Positions 9,741-21,620 of a DNA stretch of 64,000 bases are shown here, one piece after another (the stretch's first letter is position 1; every line of letters begins with the position of its first letter). The notes below the pieces were generated by a model. It had not been told where the DNA came from. It did not search any database and saw only the letters and a list, made by a program, of their open reading frames with translations. The stretch comes from Armigeres subalbatus. Lineage: Eukaryota > Arthropoda > Insecta > Diptera > Culicidae. The position numbers were made by a program, and so were the translations under genes. Location of the stretch: positions 34,416,120-34,480,119 of the forward strand of contig NC_085141.1 of assembly GCF_024139115.2 (NCBI RefSeq). Direction: 5' to 3'.

Positions 9741-12201
9741 GTTTTACATTTATTCAAATTAACTTTATGTTTTTTTTTCGCAATGGTACATGTCGATTAT
9801 TCAATTTTTTGAAAGCGGAGATTTTGTGGGCTTTTGAAACCGTTTCCATTCAAAGTTCATTTCGGAACGCCGGAGCAAATGTTGCCCTATTCAAGCTTAT
9901 GTTTACTGACAGTCAAATAGCGGCAAAAATGGAAATGGGTCGCACAAAAGCTGGATATATTGTTACTCATGGACTAGGGCCATTTTTCGAACAAGGCTCA
10001 TAAAAGTATGGAGCACTCTTCAGAAATCTTGTTAGCCTGTCAACAGTTAGATGTCAACATTATATTTTGGAACGAGGAAATTAACCAAGTGGAGTCCATG
10101 TATGTGGGATCAGCCTTTTTATCCTCGTCGTGTTTTTCTTCGAATACTGGATTGTTACAGAAAGTTGGTTAAATCTCAATGGACGTACCGAACGTTAACC
10201 TTAAACTCTCAAAGGACTTGAACCTTGATATCAAAAGCATGAGTAATAGCATTTCTTTCGATATGTTAAATCTCATATCGGCAGCTGTGGTCTTCACGTT
10301 GTGCATAATGCTTTCAAGAATGGGCAGAAAAAAACGGGTGGTGTATTGATGAGTTTTTGCAGTCTTTGTACTACTTGTTCAAAGATGTTCCGTTGGGACG
10401 TGCAGATTACGTGGCGGTTACTGGTAGTGAAGATTTTCCTCTAAAATTTTGTTCTGTTCGCTGGGTTGAAAACCGGGGCGATCAAAATGCTCCCTAATTT
10501 TCGGGTATACGTTAGCGCAGTTCACTCGCAACAAGATAAGAAGGCCAAGGTAACGTCTGCCGGATTTAAAAGAAGCTTTCCTTCGGTCTTTAAGTCGAAA
10601 AGGTTTTGAGACGTAGCTGAGGCTGACCGAATGATTGGACCCAAATTGATTTTTTTAATGTCTGCTGCAGCATCATTGGAACCATTCCTGAAGAAGCTCC
10701 AGACTGAAGCTCCAATGGTACCATTTTTGTTTAATGATCTGATCGGGCTGATCAAACCTGTGTTAAGCCGGAATGCTTGCAGGTGCTTGATTGATTTACA
10801 AATCAATGAACAAAATACGCTAATTACTGCACAAGGTGATATTGGTTTTACTGCGAAGGCCGCCATTAAGTCCGAAAGTGAACTCGGAAAGATCCAGGAG
10901 CAAAAGATCATCTTGTTCCGTCAGGGCTGTAAACAGTATTATATGGGGTTCCTAGAAAAAATGCAGGTTCTGTCCATGTCAAGGTTCAAAGATTTGTCGT
11001 CGGCTTATAAGAGATGTACCCGTTTGGACAAATTATTGACGAGTGCAGTTGAAGAAAGTGTTTTACGGTTTATTTTATCTTACCTGTAAGTGACAAATGT
11101 TTAAGTGGATTTGTGTATGTTCCTGGGAGGGAGCTCTCGATACTACACATCAAATTAATTATATACTGTCGTCATGTAACAAGTAAATTTTCAACAAGAA
11201 AGAACAATCAATTTTCAGGTGGGGCCTACCACCTGAAAAGACTAAATTCATTTTTGCGTGTTATTGTTGTTATATTGCCTTCAAAAATTTGCTTGCCGAG
11301 AGTTTCGTTTTCGGCTCACACTGACAGCTAGATTTCGGCTCGGCTTGACACACACATTTTTCGTATCTGTTTCTCCCTCCCAGGTATGTTCCATTCCTGA
11401 ATGTTCTGTGTTTGGGCCTGAAGATAGGCAATTAAAATTATAAATAGAGAAATTCCCAGACATTAGATTTTATATTGCCGGTACCACATGGCACAAATTA
11501 ATTCAAGGTGCCCAAATAGGATCTGAATCCTAATACAAATCCAGCTATGAATACAGCAGTTGGTTGCTGACGACAAAGAACACAAAACGGGATGAAAATA
11601 TATTTTGCGGGATTTGACTGATGGACCAAAATATTATAAAGAAACCTCGTCATATCTCGCAATAGGCAACACATTGGACGTTTCTCTCGGGGCACAGGGA
11701 GATCGTCAGTTATTTTAATTTGTTGAATGTGTTGTTAACTGTTTATTTTTGTATGTTTGTAAAATAATTTTATTCTAATAAGTGGAAAGAGCTTTGCACA
11801 CCTGCTATCAGTGGTGAAAAAGGTTTTGATTCTTTCCCACGGTAATGCAACTGTTGAAAGAGGATTCTCTGTAAACAAGGAGTGTCTCGTTGCGAATTTA
11901 ACAGGAGAAAGTCTTGTTGCACAACGGTTGGTGTATGATGCAGTTTTGCGCGCGGGTGGTGTAAGTAAGATTGAAATTAACAAATCTTTGATCCATTACC
12001 TACGTTATAAATCCCCATTCTCGTTACATCGAAGCAATGCAAAGAAAGAAATTGGAGGAAAATGAAGCTGTAAAAGCAAAACAACGAAAGCGGGAGGCGG
12101 AAAAGAAACGGAACGAGTTAGAAGTCAAAAGAGCTAAGTTGCTAGCAGACACGCAACGTTAGGTTGTAATTTTGGATAAGCAAATGAAAGAACTCAGATG
12201 A
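9741..12201 (+). pseudogene. hAT-like transposase gene, decayed
   Basis: Several frames in order resemble a known family of transposase-derived proteins: MGRTKAGYIVTHGLGPFF near 9937-9990, MDVPNVNLKL near 10180-10209, then GLHVVH (the part near 10290), DEFLQSLYYLFKD near 10346-10390, FPLKFCSVRWVEN near 10435-10473, and IFLMSAAASLEPFLKKLQTE near 10648-10707. The C-terminal block ILSHGNATVERGFS (near 11826-11867) resembles the hAT dimerisation region. The last segment (12037-12201) is a charged helix, with an in-frame TAG at 12160 followed by 12 more matching codons before TGA. Many stops and shifts are present, and a 263-bp element sits at 11122-11384. AATAAA at 12250 may be its polyadenylation signal. 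Superfamily assignment is moderately certain. Confidence 0.6.
11122..11384. mobile_element. 263-bp TIR element inside the transposase pseudogene
   Basis: Perfect 12-bp inverted termini CCTGGGAGGGAG (11122-11133) and CTCCCTCCCAGG (11373-11384), flanked by a direct repeat TATGTT at 11116-11121 and 11385-11390. No coding capacity. Removing it joins the two sides of the transposase remnant. The superfamily is unknown: the direct repeat is 6 bp, or 8 bp if TATGTTCC is counted. Confidence 0.65.
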
Positions 12202-12435
12202 ATATTACATTGTAATAATGTTCTTGTGCATTTTGTTATTATATTACTAAATAAACTTTTGAAAGAATACTATCAAGTGTTTTTTCTTAACTTCATTTAG
12301 GTGAACTACCATCAAGTGTGGTTTTCATATCATTCTCTCTATGGTTTTTCAGAGTAAACAAAAATTAGAATTGAAATCCGGGAAAGAATATTTTATAACC
12401 AGGAAAATCGGTAAAAATCCGGGAATTTTTTGTAG

Positions 12436-14914
12436 CACGGCAAATGCTGGGTAAAGCGTACCATTGGTACTTCGCGTACCTGAAGGAATAAAATAGACCC
12501 CATCTCGCGGTCCTTAGCCTCTTACCCAGCAACTCCTATCCCTACCTCCCCGCGGTGCTGGCAGGGATACGAGCAACCTTAGGGAAGATCGGGTAACCAA
12601 CCCCGGTGGGAACTATGGTCGTATGCTGACAGGGAAGGGGGGTTTGCTCCTCTCCGGAGGTGCAAATCTTATTGAGCGTCTGTTCTCCATGTCAGGATCG
12701 GCTCACAACAGCGTCTGTTTTCCATGTTAGGGGCGGCTGATCATCGTCCGAGTGCCAGCGAGGGACTCTAAGTGAAACTGTGCACCATGGTCCACCGGAA
12801 ATTTAGGGGGTTTGGTGTCAGACCCTGCAAGCCAGCCTTTAAAAAATCATAAGCAACGAACAATCAACAAGAGAATACGGACCGGAATCATCGGCGAAGA
12901 ACACTGCGACGAAAAGGGACTAGCGATTGGAAACTCGGTTCGTGGAACTGCAAATCTCTCAACTTCATCGGGAGCACACGCATACTCGCCGATGTGCTCA
13001 AGGACCGTGGATTCGGCATCGTAGCGCTGCAGGAGGTGTGTTGGAAGGGATCAATGGTGCGAACGTTTAGAGGTAATCATACCATCTACCAGAGCTGCGG
13101 CAACACACATGAGCTGGGAACAGCTTTCATAGTGATGGGCGATATGCAAAGGCGCGTGATCGGGTGGTGGCCGATCAATGAAAGAATGTGCAGGTTGAAG
13201 ATCAAAGGACGGTTCTTCAACTTCAGCATAATCAACGTCCATAGCCCACACTCCGGAAGCACTGATGATGATAGGGACGCATTCTACGCGCAGCTGGAAC
13301 GTGAGTACGACAGCTGCCCAAGCCACGACGTCAAAATCATCATAGGAGATTTGAACGCTCAGGTTGGCCAAGAAGAGGAGTTTAGACCGACTATTGGAAA
13401 GTTCAGCGCTCACCGGCTGACGAACGAAAACGGCCTACGACTAATTGATTTCGCCGCCATTCGCAGCACCTACTTCCAACACAGCCTCCCGTATCGGTAC
13501 ACCTGGAGATCACCACTGCAGACAGAATCACAAATCGACCACGTTCTGATTGATGGACGGCACTTCTCCGACATTATCGACGTCAGGACATATCGTGGTG
13601 CTAACATCGACTCTGACCACTATCTGGTGATGGTTAAATTGCGTTCAAAACTATCCGTCATCAACAATGTTCGGTACCGACGACCGCCGCGGTACGACCT
13701 AGAGCGACTGAAGCAACCTGATTTCGCCGCTGCATACGCGCAGTATCTCGAGGCAGCGTTGCCGGAAGAGGGTGAGCTCGATGGGGCCCCTCTTGAGGAC
13801 TGCTGGAATACAGTCAAAGCAGCCATTAACGACGCAGCGGAGAACAACGTCGGGTATATGGGTCGAAGTCGACGGAACGATTGGTTCGACGAAGAGTGCA
13901 GACAGATTCTGGAGAAGATTCTGTGAAGATTTCGGGCGAACACTCCAGTTCGTTCGAATCGCACCGGGGACTAAGACAAGGTGATGGACTTTTGTGCCTG
14001 TTGTTCAACATTGCGCTAGAAGGTGTCATGCGGAGAGCCGGGTGTAACAGCCGGGGTACGATTTTCAACAGATCCAGTCAATTTATTTGCTTCGCGGATG
14101 ACATGGACATTGTCGGCCGAACATTTGCAAAGGTGGCAGAACTGTACACCCGCCTGAAACGTGAAGCAACAAAAGTTGGACTGGTGGTGAATGCGTCAAA
14201 GACATAGTACATGCTTGTGGGCGGAACCGAGCGCGACAGGGCCCGCCTGGGAAGCAGTGTTACGATAGACGGGGATACCTTCGAGGTGGTCGAGGAATTC
14301 ATCTACCTCAGATCCTTGCTAACGGCTGACAACAACGTTAGTCGTGAAATACGAAGGCGCATCATCTGTGGAAGTCGGGCCTACTACGGGCTCCAGAAGA
14401 AACTGCGGTCGAAAAAGATTCGCCACCGCACCAAATGTGTCATGTACAAGACGCTCATAAGACCGGTTGTCCTCTACGGACATGAAACATGGACAATGCT
14501 CGAGGAGGACTTGCAAGCACTCGGAGTATTCGAGAGACGGGTGCTTAGGACCATCTTTGGCGGTGTGCAAGAAGACGGTGTGTGGCGGCGTAGAATGAAC
14601 CATGAGCTCGTCTAACTCTACGGCGAACCCAGTATCCAGAAGGTAGCTAAAGCCGGAAGGGTACGATGGGCAGGACATGTTGCAAGAATGCCGGACAGCA
14701 ACTCTGCAAAGATGGTGTTCGCTTCCGATCCGGCAAGTACGAGACGGCGTGGAGCGCAGCGAGCGAGATGGGCAGACCAGGTGCAAAACGACTTGGCGAG
14801 CGTGGGGCGTATCCGAGGATGGAGAGATGCGGCCTCGAACCGTGCATTGTGGCGTCAAATTGTTGATTCAGTGTTATCTGTTTAGATGTTAACTAAATAA
14901 ATGAAATAAATGAA
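12436..14914 (+). pseudogene. RTE-like LINE copy B with intact 5' end and internal deletion
   Basis: Starts with CACGGCAAATGCT and carries about 550 bp of untranslated leader. An APE-type endonuclease frame follows at 12994-13926: LQEVCWKG, GDLNAQVG and DSDHYLV are all present. Relative to copy C about 0.93 kb is missing at about 13915, joining the post-endonuclease linker directly to late RT. Retained RT motifs are LRQGDGL (motif B) and CFADDMD (motif C, near 14091-14111). The downstream part shows LYGHETW and WRRRMNHEL. There is a TAG at 14205-14207 where copy C has a Lys codon, and a TAA near 14613. It ends in an AAATGA-type tail and is flanked by TTGTAG at 12430-12435 and 14915-14920. Not able to retrotranspose. 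Confidence 0.85.
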
Positions 14915-15054
14915 TTGTAGCCTTTAAAATGGTCACCCTGTAAGTTCAAATTCATCACTAAAACTGGGGCTACCGGACGCGGAAACTCTTTTAGTATACT
15001 GTCCCTATGCAAAACCTCAGATTGGCCCTTGGCCACCGGAGATGTTCTGGGTTG

Positions 15055-16302
15055 TCCGAAGGGGAGCGGGCCATTTGGCATAGTCATTTGGCATAACGCC
15101 ATTTGGCATAAAGGCCATTTGGCATAATTGTGACCAGCGTCAAAAGTTAGGATCTTTTGGCATAACGGACATTTGGCATAATTTTTCTTTGCGTTCGCAC
15201 AAATGGACTAAGTGGTGCGGGAAACACCCCGGAATAGTAAATATAACACCCGTCGATAACAATATTAAAATGACATTATCCTCTCGCGGAAAGAATACAT
15301 TTGCAATGCAATGCAAAAGCAGGCGCATGCCCGGATTAGAGCAATGGTGGATGTAATCCCTTCTTTAAAACTAGGCGTGTGGCTGGATTATGGCAATGGA
15401 GGATATGATACCTTCTTTAAAAGTAGACGCTTGCCCGGATTAAGGTCATGGTGGATGCGATCCCTTCTTTAAAAGTAGGCGCTTGCATGGATTATGGCAA
15501 TGGAGGATGTAATCCCTTCTTTAAAAATAGGCGCTTGCCCGGATTATAACAATGGTGGATGTGATTCCTTCTTCAAAAGAAGGCGCTTGCCCGGATTGAG
15601 GCAATGGTGGATGTGATCCCTTCTTTAAAAGTAGGCGCTTGCCCTGATTATGGCAATAAAGGATTTGATTCGTTCTTCAAAAGTAGGCGCTTGCCAAGAT
15701 TAAAGCAATGGTGGATGTAATCTATTCTTAAAAAGTAGATGTGTGGCCCGAATTGTGGCAGTGGTGGATGTGACTCCTTCTTTATCAGTAGGCGCTTGCC
15801 GGGAATAAATCAATGGTAGATGTGATATCTTCCCCGAGTAGCACAATTCAGATTAATTTGGTTGTAGTAACTCATATGTGACTTGATTGGTTTTAGTAAC
15901 TCGTCTACGACAAGTGTATTATTGCTTGAGGTTTTAAAGTTAGGCGCTTGCCCGGATTAAGGCAATGGTGGATTTGATCCGGTTTTAAGGCACATGCCCA
16001 GATTGAAGCAATGGTGGATATAATCCCTACTTTAAAAGTAGGCATGTAGCCGGAATAAGTCAATGATGGATATGATCCCTCCTTCGGAAGTAATTCTGCC
16101 GTTTTGTTATTTGGTTCTTCCGGAAAATTTCTACCATCAGTCTAAATTTATCAGAAAACAGCCTCGACCTACTTTATCTACGCTAAACAATACATGACAT
16201 ATCCCTTTCGCTTTCACAGTTAAAAATTATACCAAATGTCCGTTATGCCAAATGGCGTTATGCCAGATGACTTTATGCCAAATGACACAGACCCTTCCGA
16301 AG
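15055..16302. mobile_element. Non-autonomous element with ATTTGGCATAA-repeat termini
   Basis: Both ends are about 75-bp imperfect inverted repeats, each made of three or four tandem ATTTGGCATAA-type units and beginning with TCCGAAGGG (15055) mirrored at 16291-16302. There is no coding capacity. The interior is mostly a 52-bp tandem array. Similar termini of short tandem words occur at 22777, 34500 and 55261. Confidence 0.7.
15321..16090 (+). repeat. 52-bp tandem repeat array inside the element
   Basis: Unit landmarks AGGCGCTTGCCCGGATTA and CAATGGTGGATGTGATCC recur with a 52-bp spacing (for example at 15321, 15373, 15425 and 15477). About ten units run to 15832. After an interruption of about 105 bp (15835-15939, itself holding two TAGTAACTC words) about three more follow to 16090. 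Each unit holds a small dyad GGATGTGATCC. Confidence 0.85.
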
Positions 16303-16721
16303 GTATGTAAAAAATGCATTTTTTTCTTCTGCTTGTCATTTTATGTGACGTTTACTTTCATCATGTTCTATGCTTTCCCAGAAACTAGAACTAATATGCT
16401 GATCAATGCTGGCTGTAGATCAAAAATCCGTCAGGTATACACAGAGATATCGCCATTTCCGTGAAAATGGTACGGGATATTGGCCATACACTCTGAATAA
16501 ATGTCATTTTTTGCAGAACACCCGGAACCTATTAAAAATGGCCAGTGAGTCTTACGGTCCTCAAAATGTATCTTTAATATAGATTTTATATTCATCGTCT
16601 TGGGAAAACATGAATTTTGACACCTATATATGCATGGTTCCAGATGGTTCGAAGACCCCTGGAACCTGCTATAACGGTGGCAGTGGATACTATCGCCCTA
16701 GGAATGTTTCTGTTATCATCG
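16303..16721. other. No feature seen
   Basis: AT-rich stretch between two mobile elements; nothing recognisable beyond chance frames. Confidence 0.4.
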
Positions 16722-16920
16722 TCAAAGCCAAGATGAATACACCACTAGGTGTTCCAATCTGCCAAATTCACGATTCAGCAATCTTGGATTTTAGTATGAG
16801 AGAGCCAGCCGGTTTGTTTATGTTTTGCACCGAAAATGAATCCCCCCCCCGTCTTCTTCTCGTCCATATATTGGGCAGATTGAAACACCTAGCTGTGTAT
16901 TCATCTTGGTCAAAGCCACA
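16722..16920. mobile_element. Foldback element with CAAAGCCAAGATGAATACAC arms
   Basis: A left arm at about 16722-16772 is the imperfect inverse of a right arm at 16874-16918 (GGCAGATTGAAACACCTAGC and onward). The roughly 100-bp loop contains a C-run at 16842-16850. No coding capacity. Confidence 0.65.
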
Positions 16921-17137
16921 ACCTTATTTATTCTGCAGGGCGGTTTGCATATTTTGACCTTCCTAAAGATGTTGTTATTGGTCAACCAAAATTTGAACAA
17001 CTTTTCATAACAATGACCAAATGCTTTCGTTTTTTCACAGTACAAAGCCATAAATATGCTTAATGATCTGTACTGATGAAAATGTTAACATTCCATCAAA
17101 GTTAAGATATTTGGATTTGAAGTTATTGCCTCAATAT

Positions 17138-17680
17138 GGGGACACTTGATCCCCCATTAGTCACCCATACAAAAATTTGACGAAGAAATTCAAAAAAAAT
17201 ATAAATCTATTCTCAGGCTTCTAATTTTTTGTAGCTTTGACAGATTTTATAAAGGGTTGTCAGGAAAAAATATTTATTGCGTAGATATCATAGAAAGGGG
17301 ATCAAGTCTCCCCAAATTTCAAAATTGCATTGAATTCGACCAATAACAAAAATCGTTCACGTATACGCACAGCAATTCGAAAATTCCACTTATTTTAAAG
17401 GAAAAATATTTAAAAAATCTGAGGGCACTTTTCTAATTTTATCAAAGCAAGTTTTTGGAGAGGGATCAATTTCCCCCGAATATTTTTAAAGTTGATTTTT
17501 GACAGCAGTCCAAAAAATCGATTGTGTATCAATAACAACAATAATTTAAGGACTGTCATACATCAGTAAAGTTGAATACTATATTTCTTAGACTGTGTGT
17601 TAATCACGTATGTTTATTTATTTTTGGCTGTGATACATCGGAAATCCGAAAGGGGATCAAGTCTACCCAGTCTCCCCTAG
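17138..17680. mobile_element. MITE with GGGGA...ACTTGATCCCC termini
   Basis: The left end reads GGGGACACTTGATCCCCC (17138-17155); the right end holds GGGGATCAAGTCTACCCAGT then CTCCCCTAG, ending 17680. The two are imperfect inverted repeats. Internal copies of the GGGGATCAAG word occur near 17297. A fragment of the same family sits at 40320-40435 inside another element. Confidence 0.5.
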
Positions 17681-17730
17681 TGATTGGACATTTGTCGAAA
17701 CATTACTTTAAAAAAATCATGGACCTGGTT

Positions 17731-18065
17731 AGGGGTCGTTCAAAAATTACGTCCAAGGTTTGAGGGGGGAGGGGGTCTAAGTTTTGTGACAGTTTGTTAC
17801 AGGGGGAGGGAGGGGGTTTGTCTTACGTGACGTAAGTAAAATTTGCATTTTAAAAACATATTCAAACTGCTAGTAAGAAACATAACAAACTATGTTATTG
17901 TAAAAGTAGTGTACGCAAATGAAAAACCAAAATTATCATCAAAATAAAAATGACACATGTACGTACAGGGGGAGGGGGGGTCAATGATTTGTGACAGTTT
18001 GTGACAAGAGAGGGAAGGGGTTGAAAATGCCGAAAAACGATGGACGTAATTTTTGAACGATCCTT
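17731..18065. mobile_element. MITE with GGTCGTTCAAAAATTACGTC termini
   Basis: Left end GGTCGTTCAAAAATTACGTC (17734-17753), mirrored at 18040-18062. Inside each end is a G-rich strip (runs of GGGGGAGGG). The central part is AT-rich and non-coding. Possible TTA duplication at both sides. This terminus is common in insect genomes as far as I recall. Confidence 0.8.
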
Positions 18066-18234
18066 TAATGTCCATCTCGAGAGCATAGATATGAAATTAT
18101 TATTGAATAATTTAAATGCAAAATATGCTCATATTAAGGTGTGTAGGCAAGTCGTTCAATGCTTGAGCAACAGTGAACCGTGAGCAATAGGCGTAGAGGT
18201 TTATTATTTCTTAGTGATTCTACTATATGTATTA

Positions 18235-18954
18235 GGGTGGTTCAAAAAATCGATTTTGCTCAACAGTGCTCATCTGATTCTTTATCATGTTCTGAGTGTC
18301 CCCTGAAAATTTGTGCTCATTTGGATTAAAACTGATTTAGCACAAGCGATTTCAAGTTTGCATGCAAATTAGTATGGAAAAATTCATTTTTTCATTATAC
18401 TGTAAATGACGCTTCCGCATTAAGCGCAGGTTAAAAGAAAACCTACATAGCTAAAAGGAGTACTCAACAGCTTTCACCTAACGAAAACCGCATGTTGATT
18501 AATCGCCCCAATAATTAGTAATCGATTTTAATACAGGTTGCGAATCTTTAGTCATGATCGTTGAACTTCTTTGAGGGCATCACTGAAATGTGCTGTGCAA
18601 CATAGCAGCCTGAATTTGTGTGTGCTTTCTTTCGCGCCACGAGCAGCAATGTTGCCTGTTGAGGAGTTATGCAATTAGCTCCAGAAAACCACGGTATAGA
18701 TTAAATTCGATTACTAATTATTGGAACGATTAATTAAGAAATTTTCACTGAGAGAAAGCTGTTGAGTATTCCTTTTTGCTATGTAGGTTTTCTTTTATCC
18801 TGCGCTTAATGGGGAAGCAATTTGCATGCAAACTTGAAACGGCTTGTGCTAAATCAGTTTTAATCCAAATGAGCTCAAATTTTCAGAGGACATTCAGAAC
18901 ATGATAAAAAATCAGATGAGCGATGTGGAGCAAAATCAATTTTTTGAACCATCC
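18235..18954. mobile_element. 720-bp foldback element with GGGTGGTTCAAAAAATCGAT arms
   Basis: The left arm (18235 to about 18540) and right arm (about 18690-18954) are long inverted repeats with scattered differences, so the element is a near-complete hairpin with a loop of about 150 bp. TATTA is repeated at 18230-18234 and 18955-18959. One arm of the same family lies alone at 28628-28905, and a small relative with similar ends lies at 57958-58097. Confidence 0.8.
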
Positions 18955-18959
18955 TATTA

Positions 18960-19499
18960 TGTATGCATTGGTATACTATAATGCCTGTGATGCATTTCAC
19001 TTCATCGCGGCGTCAACATAATTTTCAGCCAGTCTAGACTGATGTTGCAGCCATATGCCTGTCAGTCAGTGGAAGTCCTTGTATTGTCTATAGATTGACC
19101 TCAGTCAAACCTACTGTGAGTGTGATAATGCATAACAGTGCACTAACTGAATGCACTTTTACACATTCGGCTGCAAATGTTTTCCTCCGATGAACTATGT
19201 TTCACCAATACACTAAGGCACTAATGCTTCAGTTCATCTCTCTGCATCGTCACATACGGTGGATATTGGTGTAGAACAGAACGCAGTCAGAAATGCATTT
19301 TGGATGGATGAACTTTGGCATCTCTCCCGATTGCACTGCAAGAATAGCATACTGTGAAGATTTGATATGGCAAATTTGGCACACAAATACAATCACGCTC
19401 CATGGGTTTAATTGTTACAATAACAGCAAATTACACCGATAGTATACTCTACAACCGTTCAATGGCTGTTCGATTTTTGTGCGTCTGGATTGGGGAGGA
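18960..19499. other. No feature seen
   Basis: Unique-looking AT-rich sequence; no open frame or repeat ends recognised. Confidence 0.4.
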
Positions 19500-19980
19500 G
19501 GAAGGCCACCCCCAATGCTAGACTTCCTTCTGCAGCACCACATCCGTAGTCGGCGTCAGGTTGGTTGACCTACAAGGGAAGCGCAGAGGAATCCCTAGCA
19601 AACGACCGAGACCACAGCGCATGTTCTTTCCCGACAATAATGGGTATTCCGGTCGGTGCATGATTGCGGAACATGTCGATGACGGCGGTGGGCTATAAAC
19701 TCCAGATACACGCACCGCTCTTATAGGCGGCACTTTTGGGCAAATCGCTGCACACGTGAATGTGAGATTGGGATTCTGCGCGCCGTCGCGCCGGTCAGTT
19801 GAACCCAGGTCCGTTTTTTTTCGGGCTTGATTAATACTATACACGTACGTTACGTACGATGAAAATGATGACGATGACAATCGTGAATGCGTACCAATGC
19901 TTTTGCCCCTGCGGTAGGAATCTTGGACCGTGATGACGTACATGGGAACCTGGGTGCACTTTTTATGAAACATGCAGATA
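19500..19980 (-). other. GC-richer island with a 151-codon minus-strand frame
   Basis: A minus-strand frame from 19973 to 19518 is open for 151 codons in a segment visibly richer in GC and CpG than the DNA on both sides. The predicted peptide begins MFHKKCTQVPMYVITVQDSY, is rich in Ser, Pro and Arg, and matches no domain I know. It could be a piece of host exon or promoter, or a chance frame. I see no convincing splice pair. Confidence 0.2.
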
Positions 19981-20674
19981 TTTCTGACAGGCGCAATATC
20001 ACGTTTATAAAAATGTAGCTTTTCAGTTATTAAAACATATAGAATAGATTAAATGGTGGCTTTGATAAGATTTGTTTTATTATAATCACATCTTACTAGC
20101 GGATAGCAGATTTTAATATAGTTCTGCATAAGAACCTTACAGAAACTGTATAAAATTTTGGGGTATACAATTTTGGAAGATTTTAATACAATCATTGTAT
20201 TTTTGTATTAAGCTTTCAGCTTCCACACTGATATTCTTCCCTCCCCCTTCATACGGGAGCTTGGCAGAAGGAAGGTCGTGTGATATGTGCCATCACAAAT
20301 ATTGCCCTCCGCTTGCTTTCAAATCGACTTCTATAAAAACATTCTTCATGCCTGTCGTATCCTAACGGAACTATCAATTCTATACTTTCGCCTCTAATTC
20401 TATCATGAACATGTACGTCTAAGTTTGGAAGATGATATTAGCATTTCCATATCATTGTAAATCGTTTAACTTCACGTAGAAGTATTACTTTAGATTATAA
20501 TTGAACCGTTTGTTTGAGAAACTGCATATGTAACATTTTTGGCCAAAATGAGATTTTTATATATTCTGAATCCTCGTCCAAAAATACGTATCCTGGCAAA
20601 AAAATACGTAAAAAAAATTTTGATCAGGAATGTATAAAAAAAATCGTTTGTTTGAGAAGCTACATAAGTACAAG
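19981..20674. other. No feature seen
   Basis: AT-rich; the 20500-20674 part is the insertion target of the next element. A TTTGTTTGAGAA word recurs at 20509 and 20647. Confidence 0.4.
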
Positions 20675-21068
20675 CAGTGTTGGTAAAATCACTCATACAT
20701 TTCAAACAACGAGCGCTCCCGTGAGAACGGAATCGTCTGCGATTTTAATAGAATGCATCACGCTTGAATTTTTCATGCTAAAACGCATCATTTCATTCAT
20801 GTGCTAAAAAATCATTTTGGTTTAAAAACGCATTTGAAATTAATTTGGGGGCAATTCATTGCTTATACATAAAAGAGTGTCTAATATTATATGCGACAAT
20901 CATCAATTCACCGTTTTTAGCGAAGGAGAACAAAAGAAAACATACGATGATTCAAATGGATGATTCAACTCATCCATGAGTTTTTAGGTGCTGATTTGGG
21001 TGCGTTTCAACTCACGCTTGATTTGAATCATCCATGAGTTTTGAGATTTTGAGTTTTTACCAACACTG
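20675..21068. mobile_element. 394-bp hAT MITE with perfect 8-bp target duplication
   Basis: Ends CAGTGTTGGTAAAA (20675) and TTTTTACCAACACTG (ending 21068) are inverted. They are flanked by AGTACAAG at 20667-20674 and 21069-21076. An 8-bp duplication with CAGTG-type ends is the hAT signature. The interior holds several ATGATTCAA/ACTCATCCATGAG words and no coding frame. Confidence 0.9.
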
Positions 21069-21076
21069 AGTACAAG

Positions 21077-21620
21077 CACTTCAAAAAGCAATTGTGGAGT
21101 ACTGCTTACAGTTTTCGCACTATAAGTGCCCCAGGGGGTTGAGTTTTGCCAAAAACTGTTGATCTGTATTGAAGAAATGGAAAGATTTGATGCTAATTTG
21201 TTAAAAAATAGTTTTTTGTTGTTTTCTCGAAATTGTGTAAAATGGATATATGCAGTTGCTCAAACAAATGATTCAATTTGATGTTTGTAGAAAAATTATT
21301 TCAATATTTCAGTTATTATGTAATTGAAATTATCTCAACAAGTTGCGTAATTGAAGCTAGTTCTGTGATTGGCCCTTCTGATAGAAGCACAAAGCAGAAA
21401 CAACTCCTCCGCTGCCCCGATCCCTCCGAAAGAGCTTGCGTGTCAATCGATAACACGATCCATTGGGTACTTAGCAGCAGTTCAGTGAGATTCATAAGGT
21501 TAAGGTTCAATTTCTTCGTAGTTTTTTTTTTCAAGTTGAACAAAAAGAACAAGTAGAATTTCGGTTTCTGGCAGCGGTCTCTTCATTGACAATCAGATGA
21601 ACATGTTGCATTCATTTTTT
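21077..21620. other. No feature seen
   Basis: AT-rich; a 92-codon frame at 21278-21556 shows no recognisable motif. Confidence 0.35.
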
